This document shows positions 23,237-32,135 of a stretch of 64,000 nt of DNA, in pieces. The notes below the pieces were generated by a model that ran no database searches, had not been told where the DNA came from, and was given only the letters and a program-made list of their open reading frames with translations. Source of the DNA: Buchananella sp. 14KM1171 (GTDB taxonomy: Bacteria > Actinomycetota > Actinomycetes > Actinomycetales > Actinomycetaceae); NCBI RefSeq assembly GCF_041380365.1, contig NZ_CP159981.1, positions 1,736,001-1,800,000 of the forward strand, given 5' to 3'. The translations under genes and the position numbers were made by a program. The first letter of the stretch is position 1. Each line of letters opens with the position of its first letter.

Positions 23237-24532
23237 TGGCGGCGCGGGAGCCCCGCCGACGGGCGGGGAGGTGCGGGTGTCGAACTGTGTGCTGGCCAGG
23301 CGGCGCTCGGCCCACGCGTGCGTGTCCAGGACGGCCGGGGAGAGGTAGGCCCGCCTGCCCGGCCCGATCGAGACAGTGGTGAGGATCCCAGCCGCCTCCA
23401 GCGTCTCCAGCCCACCCCGCGCGGCGTTCAAGGACAGCCCGTAGGCGCTTGAGACGGAACTAGCAGTCAGGGCGGGCGTGGCCGCTAGGCCCTCCAGGAT
23501 GCGCAGCGCGGCGCTGTCCTTTCGCAGCGCGCGCTCGCGGCCACCGCTGCCTGGCAGGGCGGCCAGCTTTTCTTTCCAGTCGGCGGCGACGTCGGCCAAC
23601 TCCGCCTCGATCATCTCCGCCTGCTCGCAGGCGGCGGTGCAGGCCTCCAGGAAGAAGGCGATCCACTGGAGCCGACCGGAGTGGGCGGCGTCGTCGTGTG
23701 CGGGGGCGGGCGAGGCGCCGGCCGGGATGGCGCGAAACGCCGTCAGGGCGGCGACGTAGCGCCGGCTCAGCGTGGCCAGCACCGGGCTGACGGGCAAAAC
23801 CATTCCCGCCACCAGGCCGCGCCGGGCGAGTACCGCGTGAATCAGGGCGCGCCCCACCCGGCCGTTGCCGTCGGCGAACGGGTGAATCGTCTCGAACTGT
23901 GCGTGGACCAGGGCGGCCTGGACCACGGGAGAGTGGTTGGCGCCGTTGGCGTAGAGCAGCAAGTCCTCCAACAGGGGCCCCACGTATTCCGGGGGCGGGG
24001 GTACGAAGTCTGCGTCGAGCGGGTGATAGGCGGATCCGCCCACCCAGTTCTGTTTCTGACGTACGCCGTGTAACTCCGGGGAGTCGGGCAGCAGGTTGCG
24101 CTGAAGCGAGAGCAGGTGCTCCAGCGTGATGAGCGGAGCAGCGGCGATCTCCTCCACTGCGGCCCTAACCACCTTGACGTTGTTGGCGGCTAGGCGTGCC
24201 GACTCGTTGACTTTCTGGACTGGCTCGCTCTGCGCCAACTCGGCGAGGGCAACCTGTTGCGGGGCGGGCGTGAGCCCCTCGATCCGGGAGGACGCGATGG
24301 CCTCGCTGCGCAGCAGAAAGCGGCTGGTCGAGTTGAGTAGGGGGCTCTGCCGTAGGCGGTGGATGCGCCGCTCAACCTCGGCAGCGGCAAGCGACAGCTC
24401 GGTGGGCAGGGTGAGCGCCGCCTTTGCCAGCGGGGAGGGGACGTAGGCGAGGAAGGGGCCGGAGCGGCGGTCTTGCCGCCTGAGCCCGTCGGTGTGGGGG
24501 TTGTCCCACTGGAGCTGAATCGTGATGCCCAT
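23228..24532 (-). CDS. Fic-domain protein (probable AMP transferase) with autoinhibitory helix
   Basis: 434 residues. The N-terminal inhibitory motif SSRIEG (class II, S-x3-E-G, near residue 83) precedes the Fic core. The catalytic loop HPFADGNGRVGRALIH has the essential His and the phosphate-binding residues. After residue ~350 a winged helix (LTASSVSSAYGLSLNAARGGLETLEAAGIL) follows. Fic enzymes of this layout AMPylate themselves or partner proteins. The target is not known. The ATG has TTGGAG upstream. The gene converges on ddh. Confidence 0.9.
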   Translation of the reverse strand: MGITIQLQWDNPHTDGLRRQDRRSGPFLAYVPSPLAKAALTLPTELSLAAAEVERRIHRLRQSPLLNSTSRFLLRSEAIASSRIEGLTPAPQQVALAELAQSEPVQKVNESARLAANNVKVVRAAVEEIAAAPLITLEHLLSLQRNLLPDSPELHGVRQKQNWVGGSAYHPLDADFVPPPPEYVGPLLEDLLLYANGANHSPVVQAALVHAQFETIHPFADGNGRVGRALIHAVLARRGLVAGMVLPVSPVLATLSRRYVAALTAFRAIPAGASPAPAHDDAAHSGRLQWIAFFLEACTAACEQAEMIEAELADVAADWKEKLAALPGSGGRERALRKDSAALRILEGLAATPALTASSVSSAYGLSLNAARGGLETLEAAGILTTVSIGPGRRAYLSPAVLDTHAWAERRLASTQFDTRTSPPVGGAPAPPRT

Positions 24533-24551
24533 GTTGGCTCCAAGCCTCGAT

Positions 24552-24560
24552 TGTGGATAA
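24552..24560 (-). promoter_or_regulatory. Single perfect DnaA-box-like 9-mer
   Basis: TTATCCACA is read on the minus strand, 20 bp upstream of the fic start. It is isolated, so it is not an origin. A role for DnaA in fic control or a chance match are both possible. Confidence 0.25.
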
Positions 24561-24784
24561 GTGGGGTGGGGCAGTGCTAGGGGTGTGGAAACGGGGGGTG
24601 GATGTCAGGATAGTGCTTATCCTGCGGTTGAGCTGGGGTTCGTGTCGGGTTAAGCCGGTTTGCGGATGGCTTGTCTCTGGCCCCTGCGGGTGGAGATGCC
24701 TTCGCGGAGTCGGGGGCGGAGTCGAGCCAGCGCTCCTCTCGCCCCTGCGGGCGGTGGCGGCCCCCACGCTGACTTGATCCACTT

Positions 24785-24809
24785 CTAATATTGACTCGGT
24801 CAAGATTAG
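24785..24809. promoter_or_regulatory. Operator/promoter of the Fur-type regulator
   Basis: CTAATATTGAC-TCG-GTCAAGATTAG is an 11-bp inverted repeat with one mismatch. It overlaps a -35 TTGACT (24791-24796), which is followed by TAGCAT (24814-24819) at 17-bp spacing. The ATG begins 6 bp after TAGCAT. This fits direct autorepression by a Fur-family protein on a leaderless transcript. Confidence 0.75.
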
Positions 24810-24825
24810 GGTCTAGCATGGTGGC

Positions 24826-25263
24826 ATGACGTCAGAAAAGTATCGCGCAGCCCTCAAGGAGGCCGGCCTACGGGTCACGGCTCCCAGGTTGGCGGTACTG
24901 GAAATCCTGGAACGCCACCCCCACGCCACCGCAGACGTAGTGGTAGGGCACGCAAGGGACCAGCTAGGAGCGGTCTCCAAGCAAGCCGTCTACGACGTCC
25001 TCTCCGCCCTCACCCTGGCCGGGCTAGTGCGCCGAAACGCGGTGGAAGGCGGCGGGGCGCGCTACGAACTGGAACGCGAGGACAATCACCACCACCTGTG
25101 GTGCACCTCCTGCGGCCGGTACGAAGACGCGGTCTGCGTGGTCGGCGCTCCGCCATGCGCCTACCCGGCGGACGACAAGGGATTTGCCATCAACATGGCC
25201 GACGTCGTCTACCGGGGAATCTGCCCGCAATGCCAGGAATCCCTGGCCAAGCAGGAGAACTGA
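24826..25263 (+). CDS. furA: Fur-family metalloregulator (FurA/PerR-like)
   Basis: 145 residues. A winged-helix DNA-binding domain (residues 1-80; VSKQAVYDVLSALTLAGLVRR is the recognition region) precedes the dimerisation and metal-binding domain. Candidate metal ligands are HHHLW and two Cys-x2-Cys pairs (CTSC, CPQC) for structural zinc. It lies 122 bp upstream of a catalase gene in the same direction, the FurA-katG/PerR-katA arrangement, so a peroxide sensor is the most likely role. A dyad operator overlaps its own promoter. Fur-proper or Zur specificity cannot be excluded from sequence. Confidence 0.88.
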   Translation: MTSEKYRAALKEAGLRVTAPRLAVLEILERHPHATADVVVGHARDQLGAVSKQAVYDVLSALTLAGLVRRNAVEGGGARYELEREDNHHHLWCTSCGRYEDAVCVVGAPPCAYPADDKGFAINMADVVYRGICPQCQESLAKQEN

Positions 25264-25385
25264 CCCCCAGTTAACTTCACGGCGCCCACCGCCGGCGCCC
25301 CACCCCCAATCGCAGCGGCCCCAGCCGCACCGTCCCCCAGTGGGTTGCTTTGTGCTGCCCACACGAGCCTGCAAGGAACACCCCA

Positions 25386-26843
25386 GTGTCTAACTTTGAC
25401 CCCACCGTCCCGTCCACCACCGAGAGCGGCGAGCCGCGCCAGTCCGACTCGTACTCCATGAGCGTCGGTCCCAACGGCCCCCTGCTGCTGCACGACGTCA
25501 ACCTGGTGCAGAAGCTCGCCCGCTTCGACCGCGAGCGCGTGCCCGAGCGCTCCCCGCACGCCAAGGGATCGGGCGCCTTCGGCGAGTTCGTCGTCACCGG
25601 TGACGTGTCCGCCTACACCAAGGCCGACCTGTTCCAGCCCGGCAAGACCACCCGCGTGCTCCACCGCTTCTCCACCGTGGCCGGCGAGCTGGGTTCCCCG
25701 GACACCTGGCGCGACGTGCGCGGCTTCGCCGTGCGCTTCTACTCCGAGCAGGGCAACTTCGACATCGTCGGCAACAACACCCCGATCTTCTTCCTGCGCG
25801 ACCCCATGAAGTTCCCCGACTTCATCCACTCCCAGAAGCGCCTGCCCGACTCCGGCCTGCGCGACGCCAACATGCAGTGGGACTTCTGGACCCACTCCCC
25901 GGAGAGCGCCCACCAGGTCGCCTACCTCATGGGAGACCGCGGCCTGCCGCGCACCTGGCGCCACATGAACGGCTACTCCTCCCACACCTACATGTGGGTC
26001 AACGCCGCAGGGGAGCGTTTCTGGGTCAAGTACCACTTCCTCACCGACCAGGGCGTGGAGAACATGACCGCGCAGGAGGCCGTCGAGCTGGCTGGTAAGG
26101 ACGCCGACTTCCACCGCCGCGACCTGTTCAACTCCATCAAGGAAGGCAACTTCCCGTCCTGGACCCTCTACGTGCAGGTCATGCCCTACGAGGACGCCAA
26201 GACCTACCGCTTCAACCCCTTCGACCTGACCAAGGTGTGGCCGCTGGCCGACTACCCGCGCATCGAGGTGGGCAAGCTGACCCTGAACGAGAACCCGGTC
26301 AACCACTTCGCGCAGATCGAGCAGGCGGCGTTCTCCCCGTCCAACACCGTGCCCGGCACCGGTGTCTCCCCGGACAAGATGCTGCTGGCCCGCATCTTCT
26401 CCTACCCCGACGCCCAGCGTCACCGCATCGGCACCAACTACAACCAGCTGCCGGTCAACGCCCCGGTGTGCCCCGTGAACTCCTACGACAAGGAGGGGCA
26501 CATGCAGTACCACCACTCCGGTGCCGCCCCGGTGTACGCCCCCAACTCCTACGGCCGCGCCTACCAGGCCGAGGAGATGGTGGTGGAGAACGGCTGGGAG
26601 TCCGACGGCGCCATGGTGCGCGCCGCCTACGCGCTGCACTCCGAGGACGACGACTTTGGTCAGGCCCACACCCTGGTGCGCAAGGTCTACAACGACGAGC
26701 AGCGCGCCCGCCTGATCCAGACCGTGCTGGGCTCCCTGGAGGGAGTGCAGGAGCCGGTGCTCTCTCGCGTCTTCGCCTACTGGCGCAACATCGACGAAGA
26801 GGTGGGCAACACCCTAGAGGAGCTCTACCGCGCCGCTCACTGA
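25386..26843 (+). CDS. katA: Monofunctional haem catalase
   Basis: 485 residues, small-subunit (clade 3) size. It splits hydrogen peroxide into water and oxygen. Active-site parts are the catalytic His in [13 protein letters not shown], the Asn in FDIVGNNTP and the haem-binding Tyr in [21 protein letters not shown]. The start is taken as GTG at 25386 (AAGGA 8 bp upstream), giving [10 protein letters not shown]. The earlier in-frame ATG at 25350 would add 12 unlike residues. Codons are strongly biased to C/G-ending forms, suggesting high expression. Probably controlled by the upstream Fur-type regulator. Confidence 0.96.
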   Translation: MSNFDPTVPSTTESGEPRQSDSYSMSVGPNGPLLLHDVNLVQKLARFDRERVPERSPHAKGSGAFGEFVVTGDVSAYTKADLFQPGKTTRVLHRFSTVAGELGSPDTWRDVRGFAVRFYSEQGNFDIVGNNTPIFFLRDPMKFPDFIHSQKRLPDSGLRDANMQWDFWTHSPESAHQVAYLMGDRGLPRTWRHMNGYSSHTYMWVNAAGERFWVKYHFLTDQGVENMTAQEAVELAGKDADFHRRDLFNSIKEGNFPSWTLYVQVMPYEDAKTYRFNPFDLTKVWPLADYPRIEVGKLTLNENPVNHFAQIEQAAFSPSNTVPGTGVSPDKMLLARIFSYPDAQRHRIGTNYNQLPVNAPVCPVNSYDKEGHMQYHHSGAAPVYAPNSYGRAYQAEEMVVENGWESDGAMVRAAYALHSEDDDFGQAHTLVRKVYNDEQRARLIQTVLGSLEGVQEPVLSRVFAYWRNIDEEVGNTLEELYRAAH

Positions 26844-26860
26844 GCAAGGCGGTGAAGAAT

Positions 26861-26909
26861 CGGTGGCCGCAGCGGGCGGGGCGGGAGCCTCGACGCGCTG
26901 CGGCCACCG
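26861..26909 (+). terminator. Hairpin after katA
   Basis: A perfect 14-bp stem (26861-26874 with 26896-26909) with a 21-base loop lies 18 bp after the katA stop. There is no T-run, so it may protect mRNA rather than terminate. Confidence 0.4.
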
Positions 26910-26933
26910 GCGTCATGGGGGCTTGGGGCCGCG

Positions 26934-27055
26934 CTAGGTTCCCTGCCGGGCCCACGTGCGCGTGCCGGGCTCCCACACCAGGCCGTTGACTTCCCCGCGA
27001 ATGGCGGGGTCCAGCATCTGCGAGACCAGTCGCAGTTGGTTCGCTTGCGCAAACG
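26934..27055 (-). pseudogene. Possible C-terminal remnant of an unidentified gene
   Basis: One minus-strand frame reads QPFAQANQLRLVSQMLDP, then AIRGEVNGLVWEPGTRTW and ends ARQGT-stop at 26934. Its composition looks protein-like, unlike the surrounding repeats. No start codon or upstream domain is visible, and its upstream part overlaps the 172-bp element. It could be a decayed gene end or chance. Confidence 0.3.
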
Positions 27056-27218
27056 GCTGAGGGGTTTGCCGACCTTTTGAGCCTTTGTTGCAGCTATTGC
27101 GGGGTTGGTGCACCGATTGAGGGGTTACCCGCTCGGGTAGGCCCGCAAGAGGTTCACTAAGCCCACGATCGGTGGGCCAACCCTACGAGAGGTGCACTAA
27201 GCCCCCAGTCGTTTGCGC
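27047..27218. repeat. 172-bp modular inverted-repeat element, copy 2
   Basis: Bounded by GCGCAAACG and CGTTTGCGC like copy 1 and of identical length. The left modules are 21, 20 and 20 nt long, as in copy 1; the second reads TTTGAGCCTTTGTTGCAGCT. The right half holds inverted modules, with GTTCACTAAGCCCACGATCG and GTGCACTAAGCCCCCAGTC as near repeats. It fills most of the gap between katA and the HAD gene. No other feature is seen in that gap beyond the hairpin and remnant listed. Confidence 0.7.
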
Positions 27219-27322
27219 GCGCTCGCACTCTGTGGCCGCCTTTCCCATTGCTTTGGTACTTGCCTGAGTGTGTGGTGGCCCATTTCGTCGCATGCGGGAG
27301 CCCCAGCGGCCACAATGGTGTC

Positions 27323-27952
27323 ATGCATCACATCATCTGGGATATGGGTGGCACCCTGATCAACACCTACCCGGACGTGGACCGGGTTCTCTGCGAGGCC
27401 GCCTACGGCAATTGTGAGGCTGAGTGCCTGCGGCACGTCGCCGGGCTCACGCGCCGATCGATCGCGCATGCGATTGAGGCGCTGGCGGCGGAGACTGGGA
27501 CTGCTCCGGCGTGCCTCCTGGAGGCCTACGAGCGACTGAAGGAGCGCTGGCACGACGACCCCGCCCCCGTGATGGATGGCGCCCGGGAGGTAATGGCGCG
27601 CGTTGCCGAGTTGGGCGGCCTGAACCTCGTGGCGACCCACCGCGACCGTGTCAGCGCCACCCACCTGCTCTCGGCGCTCGGTCTGTCCGTGGATGACATG
27701 GTGTGCGCGCCCGACGGTTTTGCGCGCAAACCCGATCCCGCCATGAACCTCCTGCTGGTGGAGCGGCATGGGATCGCCCCCGCCGACGTCCTTTGTGTGG
27801 GGGACCGCCCAATCGACGTGGTGGCGGCCCGATCCGCCGGCATGGTGGCCGCCCTCTTGGTGCGGCCTGGATTGACGGTTACTTTGCCCGACGACGCCCC
27901 CGGCGCCCTTGTTGTGGCGAGCCTGCGTGATTTGCTGCCGCTCCTAGGGTGA
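27323..27952 (+). CDS. HAD-superfamily hydrolase
   Basis: 209 residues. HAD motif I is IIWDMGGTLINTYP: the nucleophile Asp is present, but the usual second Asp (DxD) is Gly. Motif II is the Thr in LVATHRD, motif III the Lys in FARKPDPAMNLLL, and motif IV VLCVGDRPIDVVAARSAG. A helical cap lies at residues ~20-85. Loss of the acid/base Asp weakens the case for a standard phosphatase; it may be phosphonatase-like, slow or regulatory. The ATG has no Shine-Dalgarno but CACAAT 6 bp upstream, so the transcript is probably leaderless. The substrate is unknown. Confidence 0.85.
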   Translation: MHHIIWDMGGTLINTYPDVDRVLCEAAYGNCEAECLRHVAGLTRRSIAHAIEALAAETGTAPACLLEAYERLKERWHDDPAPVMDGAREVMARVAELGGLNLVATHRDRVSATHLLSALGLSVDDMVCAPDGFARKPDPAMNLLLVERHGIAPADVLCVGDRPIDVVAARSAGMVAALLVRPGLTVTLPDDAPGALVVASLRDLLPLLG

Positions 27953-28139
27953 ATAGGGGCGCCCTATCGGAAGGTGGGACTATGGTCCCAGGCGGAGGGG
28001 ATCTGCTCGGTCTTGACGGCTCCCCGGGGCTAGTTCAAAAGTCCCGCCCCTTCAAGTGACCCATTTCATGGGTGGTAGGGTTAAGGTAATCCTGATCAGC
28101 AAGGATGCTGATGCAATCAAGTTATCTGAGGAGCCTCTA

Positions 28140-29597
28140 ATGGCACGTGTTGTGGTTCTTGGAGCTGGCGTTTCAGGGCACACGGCCGCGATGCATTTAC
28201 GCCGCAAGCTGTCTCGCAAGCACGAGGTAGTTGTCATCACCCCGAACTCGCAGTGGAACTGGATCCCGTCCAACATCTGGGTGGGCACCGGTCGAATGCC
28301 TAAGGAGAAGGTGCTTTTCCCGCTGGCGCCCCTGTATGCGAAGCGTGGGATCACCTACGTTCAGGCCAAGGCTGTCGCCCTGCACCCTGAGGGCACCAAG
28401 GAGAACCCGGCTCCGCAGGTGGAGTTCGAGTACACCTCCAAGGAGCGTGCCGGTGAGGTGGAGCGCCTGTCCTACGACTACCTGATCAACGCCACCGGTC
28501 CGAAGCTGAAGTTCGAGGCCACGCCGGGCCTGGGCCCGGACCAGGGCAACTCCCTGTCCGTCTGCACCGCCGCACACGCGGAGGAGACCGCGAAGGAGTT
28601 CGCCAAGATCGTCGAGGCCGCCAGGGGAGGCACGCCCCAACGCCTGGTGATCGGCATGGGTAACGGCACCTGCACCTGCCAGGGCGCCGCGTTTGAGTAC
28701 ACCTTTAACGTGGAGTTCGAGCTGCGCGAGGCCGGGGTGCGTGACCTGTGCGAGGTGGTCTACCTGACCAACGAGACCGAGCTGGGTGACTTCGGTGTGG
28801 GCGGCATGCGGTTCAAGCAGAACGGCTTCATGACCACCTCGCAGCTGTGGACGGAGTCCCTGTTCCGTGAGCGTGGCGTCAAGGCCATCTCCGGTGCCGC
28901 CGTGAAGAAGGTGGAAAAGGGGCAGCTCACCTACGAGACGCTGGACGGCGAGGAGCACGACCTCGACTTCGACTTCGCGATGCTGCTGCCCCCGTTCAGT
29001 GGTCAGCCCATGAAGGCATACGACAAGGACGGCAACGACATCACCGACGTGGTGTTCGCGCCCTCCGGCTTCATGAAGGTGGATGCGGACTACTCCAAGA
29101 CCTCCTACGAGGAGTGGAGCGCGGACGACTGGCCGCACACCTACCAGAACCCGACCTACGAGAACATGTTCGCCGTGGGTATCGCCTTCGCCCCGCCGCA
29201 CGCGATTTCCAAGCCGCGCAAGAGTGTCAACGGCACCCTGATCGCGCCGGCCCCGCCGCGCACCGGCCAGCCCTCCGGCACGATCGGCCGTGCGGTGGCT
29301 GACACCATCATCGACCGCATCAAGGGCCGTGGCCGCCCGGCACGTCAGGCCTCCATGGCCCACATGGGCGCCTCCTGCGTCGCCTCCACCGGTGCCTCCA
29401 TGGGCAAGGGCTCCGCCGCCGCGATGATCATGTTCCCCGTGGTGCCCGACGAGCGGAAGTACCCGCTCACCGGCCGCCACCCGTACCACACCCGTGGTGA
29501 GATCGGCCTGTTTGGCCACTGGATCAAGGTGCTGCTGCACTACATGTTCCTGCACAAGGCCAAGGGCCGCATCGGCTGGACCATCATCCCCGAGTAA
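28140..29597 (+). CDS. sqr: Sulfide:quinone oxidoreductase-type flavoprotein
   Basis: 485 residues. The N-terminal FAD-binding motif is VVVLGAGVSGHTAAMHLRR. A Cys pair in MGNGTCTCQGAAFEYTFN and further Cys in MGASCVAST fit the redox cysteines of SQR-type enzymes. A second dinucleotide-fold half and a C-terminal amphipathic segment (FGHWIKVLLHYMFLHKAKG) for membrane contact follow. It would oxidise sulfide and pass electrons to menaquinone. AGGAG precedes the ATG. The 60-residue gene 29 bp downstream is probably in the same operon. Another sulfur-linked pyridine nucleotide-disulfide enzyme remains possible. Confidence 0.83.
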   Translation: MARVVVLGAGVSGHTAAMHLRRKLSRKHEVVVITPNSQWNWIPSNIWVGTGRMPKEKVLFPLAPLYAKRGITYVQAKAVALHPEGTKENPAPQVEFEYTSKERAGEVERLSYDYLINATGPKLKFEATPGLGPDQGNSLSVCTAAHAEETAKEFAKIVEAARGGTPQRLVIGMGNGTCTCQGAAFEYTFNVEFELREAGVRDLCEVVYLTNETELGDFGVGGMRFKQNGFMTTSQLWTESLFRERGVKAISGAAVKKVEKGQLTYETLDGEEHDLDFDFAMLLPPFSGQPMKAYDKDGNDITDVVFAPSGFMKVDADYSKTSYEEWSADDWPHTYQNPTYENMFAVGIAFAPPHAISKPRKSVNGTLIAPAPPRTGQPSGTIGRAVADTIIDRIKGRGRPARQASMAHMGASCVASTGASMGKGSAAAMIMFPVVPDERKYPLTGRHPYHTRGEIGLFGHWIKVLLHYMFLHKAKGRIGWTIIPE

Positions 29598-29626
29598 GAG
29601 CGTCAGACACAGGAAAGGAAACCAAA

Positions 29627-29809
29627 ATGGCACACCGCGTGAGTGTCGACGAGCTCGACCCGGAGATGCAGCAGCGAATCGCTCGGGCCCCGCTGCCCAC
29701 CAAGGGCAACCTGCGCATGCGCCGCTGCCGCATCACGCAGCTGTTCAAGTTCGCGGTCATGAACCTCCGCATGGTTGACATCGTGATCCGAGAGAAGCTG
29801 CACAAGTAG
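29627..29809 (+). CDS. Small basic protein downstream of sqr
   Basis: 60 residues, MAHRVSVDELDPEMQQRI to VIREKLHK, with a basic centre (TKGNLRMRRCRITQLFKF) and one Cys. GGAAAGGAAACC is a strong Shine-Dalgarno. It is 29 bp after the SQR gene and followed by a terminator, so it is cotranscribed. An amphipathic helix (ITQLFKFAVMNLRMVDIVIREKL, split at residue 46) could bind the membrane or the flavoprotein. No family is recognised. Confidence 0.75.
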   Translation: MAHRVSVDELDPEMQQRIARAPLPTKGNLRMRRCRITQLFKFAVMNLRMVDIVIREKLHK

Positions 29810-29887
29810 GCAAAAGCCCCCCGTTTGCTCCGGCACGAGCCGCGCGAGACCAGGGCCCCGCGTAGACAAGTCCGGTAGCGCCAAACT

Positions 29888-29937
29888 GTGTCGGTGGGGC
29901 GCCCCGTTAACGGGGCGCCCCACCGACACGGTTGTTT
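29888..29937. terminator. Strong hairpin terminator after the sqr operon
   Basis: A perfect 19-bp stem (29888-29906 with 29911-29929), loop TTAA. Flanking CCAAAC (29881-29886) and GTTTGG (29933-29938) can extend it. Its outer part resembles the ispH terminator (CCAAAC...CTGTCGG). Confidence 0.88.
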
Positions 29938-29957
29938 GGGGAGGGATAATTGCCGCC

Positions 29958-30983
29958 GTGCCTGAACCCGCTACGCAGCCCCAGCCCGTTTCCTTGCTAC
30001 AGCCCCGGGCCCTGCCGGGGATAGCCCTGGCCAGCGCGGTGGCCCTGGCGTGCATGTGGGCCGCCCCGCACCTGGGTGCGGTCAGTCCCCTGCTGGTAGC
30101 GATCGTGGCGGGCGTGGCGCTGCGAAACCTACTGCCCGTGCCGGTCGCGCTGCAGCCGGGGCTGGCTGTGGCGGCAAGGACCATGCTGCGCGCCGGCGTG
30201 GTGCTGCTTGGCCTCCAGCTCTCCCTACCGGGACTGCTCAAGCTGGGAGCCGGGGTCCTGGTCATCGTGGCGCTCGCTGTGGGCGGCACCTTCGCCGTGA
30301 CCACCCTGCTGGGCAGGTGGCTGGGCGTGGACCGCGAGCTGACGCACCTGATCGCGGCGGGCTTTTCCATCTGCGGGGCAGCTGCGGTGGCGGGAATGCA
30401 GGGCGTGGTGCGGGCCAGCCAGGAAAAGGTAGCTACCGCGGTGGCGATGGTGGTCCTGTTCGGCACCACCATGATCCCGCTGTCGGTGGCGGTGGTCACC
30501 GCCCTTGACCTCGGTGCCGGCAGCGGCGGCACCTTCATCGGCGGGGCCACCCACGAGGTGGCGCAGGTGGTGGCCGCAGCGGGGATAGCCGGGGGAGAGG
30601 CAATGCTCGCCATCGCGGTACCCATCAAGCTGGCCCGCGTGGTGCTCCTGGCCCCGATGATCGCCCTGACCTCGCTGGAACAAAGGCGCAGCCAGGCAGC
30701 CACGCCGGGCGGCAAGCGGCCGCCGCTGGTCCCACTGTTCGTCGTCGGATTCGTGGCCGCCATAGCGCTGGCCACCACCGGTTGGCTACCGCCCACCGCG
30801 CTGCAATATGCCAAGCAGGCTCAGCTCTTCCTTCTGGCCGCCGCGATGTTTGCCCTGGGAATGGGCGTTCACATCCGCTCCCTCATCAAGCTGGGGTGGA
30901 AGCCTGTGGTCCTCAGCCTGCTGGCGACTGCCACGATCATCGCTATCGTCGCTGCCGGCATCTGGGCGGGACTGGGCGCCTAA
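29958..30983 (+). CDS. yeiH: YeiH / UPF0324-family membrane transporter
   Basis: 341 residues with about ten membrane helices. Family segments are GVALRNLLP, RAGVVLLGLQLSL, GFSICGAAAVAGMQGVV and FIGGATHEVAQVVAAAGIAG. The family is annotated as putative sulfate exporter, with little experimental support. Its place after sqr suggests a link to sulfur anions; that is inference. The GTG start lies 7 bp behind GATAAT with no Shine-Dalgarno, so it has its own leaderless promoter just past the terminator. Confidence 0.88.
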   Translation: MPEPATQPQPVSLLQPRALPGIALASAVALACMWAAPHLGAVSPLLVAIVAGVALRNLLPVPVALQPGLAVAARTMLRAGVVLLGLQLSLPGLLKLGAGVLVIVALAVGGTFAVTTLLGRWLGVDRELTHLIAAGFSICGAAAVAGMQGVVRASQEKVATAVAMVVLFGTTMIPLSVAVVTALDLGAGSGGTFIGGATHEVAQVVAAAGIAGGEAMLAIAVPIKLARVVLLAPMIALTSLEQRRSQAATPGGKRPPLVPLFVVGFVAAIALATTGWLPPTALQYAKQAQLFLLAAAMFALGMGVHIRSLIKLGWKPVVLSLLATATIIAIVAAGIWAGLGA

Positions 30984-31091
30984 AACACCGCCGCCACCGG
31001 CTCACCCCAACCCTCTACCGCCAACCGCCGCCACCGGCCCGTCAACCGCCCTCCAGTGGCCCGCCAACCGCCGCCACCGGCCCGTCCGGTG

Positions 31092-32135
31092 CTAGCGCGT
31101 CAGGTGGACGGCCGTCATTATCAGCACCGGCATGGAGAGGAACAGCAGGGCGATGATGTTTATGGCCTTGTGGTCGCGCAGGATGGCCACGTACTCGCGC
31201 AGCATGGCGGATGGCACGTAGTAGCGCGCGGTCCTGGCGCCGATCGCGTAGCCGGGTATGGCTAGGGACCGCATGAGGGTGGCGGCCCGGAAGGCGTGGT
31301 AGCTGGAGGTCACTATCGCCACGGGGCCGGTGAGCGTGCGCCGGCGCAGCTCCAGCGCGGAGTAGCGCAGGTTTTCTTCCGTCGTGGTGGAGGCCGCTTC
31401 GATGAGGATCCAGCCGGGGTCGACGCCCCGCGTGACAGCCCACTGTGCCATGGCCTGTCCCTCCGGGATGGGTTCGTCGCTTCCCTGGCCGCCGGACATC
31501 ACTAGAACGGCGCGGCCTCCCCGGTCGTGGTCACGGTCCATCCATTCGATTCCGCGCCGGATGCGGGAGGCGAGCAGCGGCCGCACCTCCCCGTCTGGCA
31601 CGCCCGCCCCAAGGACCACCACGGCGTCAACCGGGCCGCCAAAGCGACGCGTGTAGGCGCCGTAGACGGCGGAGTATCCCACGTAGGCGACGAGCCCGTA
31701 GCCAAACCAGCCGAGGGGGAGGGCGATTAGCAGAAGGAAGGCAAACGCCAATTGCCGGCCGGTGAAAACGGTGTAGATCCCCGCCCCCAGGTAGCCCAGG
31801 ATTCCCATCCCGAGCAGCAGGGAGAGCGTGTGCGCGGGAGCGAAGCCTTCCGCCTTCAGCAGCGTTACCCCGTTGAGTACGAGCGCTATACCCAGCGCCG
31901 CCACGCCAAGCACTGTGGCCAAAATGATCAATAACGCTAGCCAAGTGGACAGCTCGGCTAAGTACACGCCCATGGCTGCCTGCGCCGACGAAATGAACAG
32001 CCGCAGCGCTAGCGCCGCCCCGTATAGCAGGGTCACGAACAGTAGGAGGCCGACGCGCAGTTTGCGCGGGTCGTGTAGCCAGTCCAGGACGGTGAGCAGG
32101 GCCAGGATTAGCAGGGCGATGAGACTGCCGCTCAT
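31092..32135 (-). CDS. YdcF/ElyC-type DUF218 membrane protein
   Basis: 347 residues. About five membrane helices (residues 1-165) precede the DUF218 domain (VDAVVVLGAGVPDGEVRPLLASRIRRG, VLVMSGGQGSDEPIPEGQAM, EAASTTTEENLRYS, VTSSYHAFRAATLMR). A final helix lies near residue 330. E. coli SanA and ElyC of this family act in envelope integrity and peptidoglycan metabolism; the activity is unproven. The start overlaps the VOC stop (ATGA), so translation is coupled. Last gene of the GNAT-VOC-YdcF operon. Confidence 0.88.
   Translation of the reverse strand: MSGSLIALLILALLTVLDWLHDPRKLRVGLLLFVTLLYGAALALRLFISSAQAAMGVYLAELSTWLALLIILATVLGVAALGIALVLNGVTLLKAEGFAPAHTLSLLLGMGILGYLGAGIYTVFTGRQLAFAFLLLIALPLGWFGYGLVAYVGYSAVYGAYTRRFGGPVDAVVVLGAGVPDGEVRPLLASRIRRGIEWMDRDHDRGGRAVLVMSGGQGSDEPIPEGQAMAQWAVTRGVDPGWILIEAASTTTEENLRYSALELRRRTLTGPVAIVTSSYHAFRAATLMRSLAIPGYAIGARTARYYVPSAMLREYVAILRDHKAINIIALLFLSMPVLIMTAVHLTR

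Noticed and set aside
24552-24560. A replication origin near the perfect DnaA box
   Set aside because: Only one box, no AT-rich unwinding region, and no dnaA/dnaN genes nearby.
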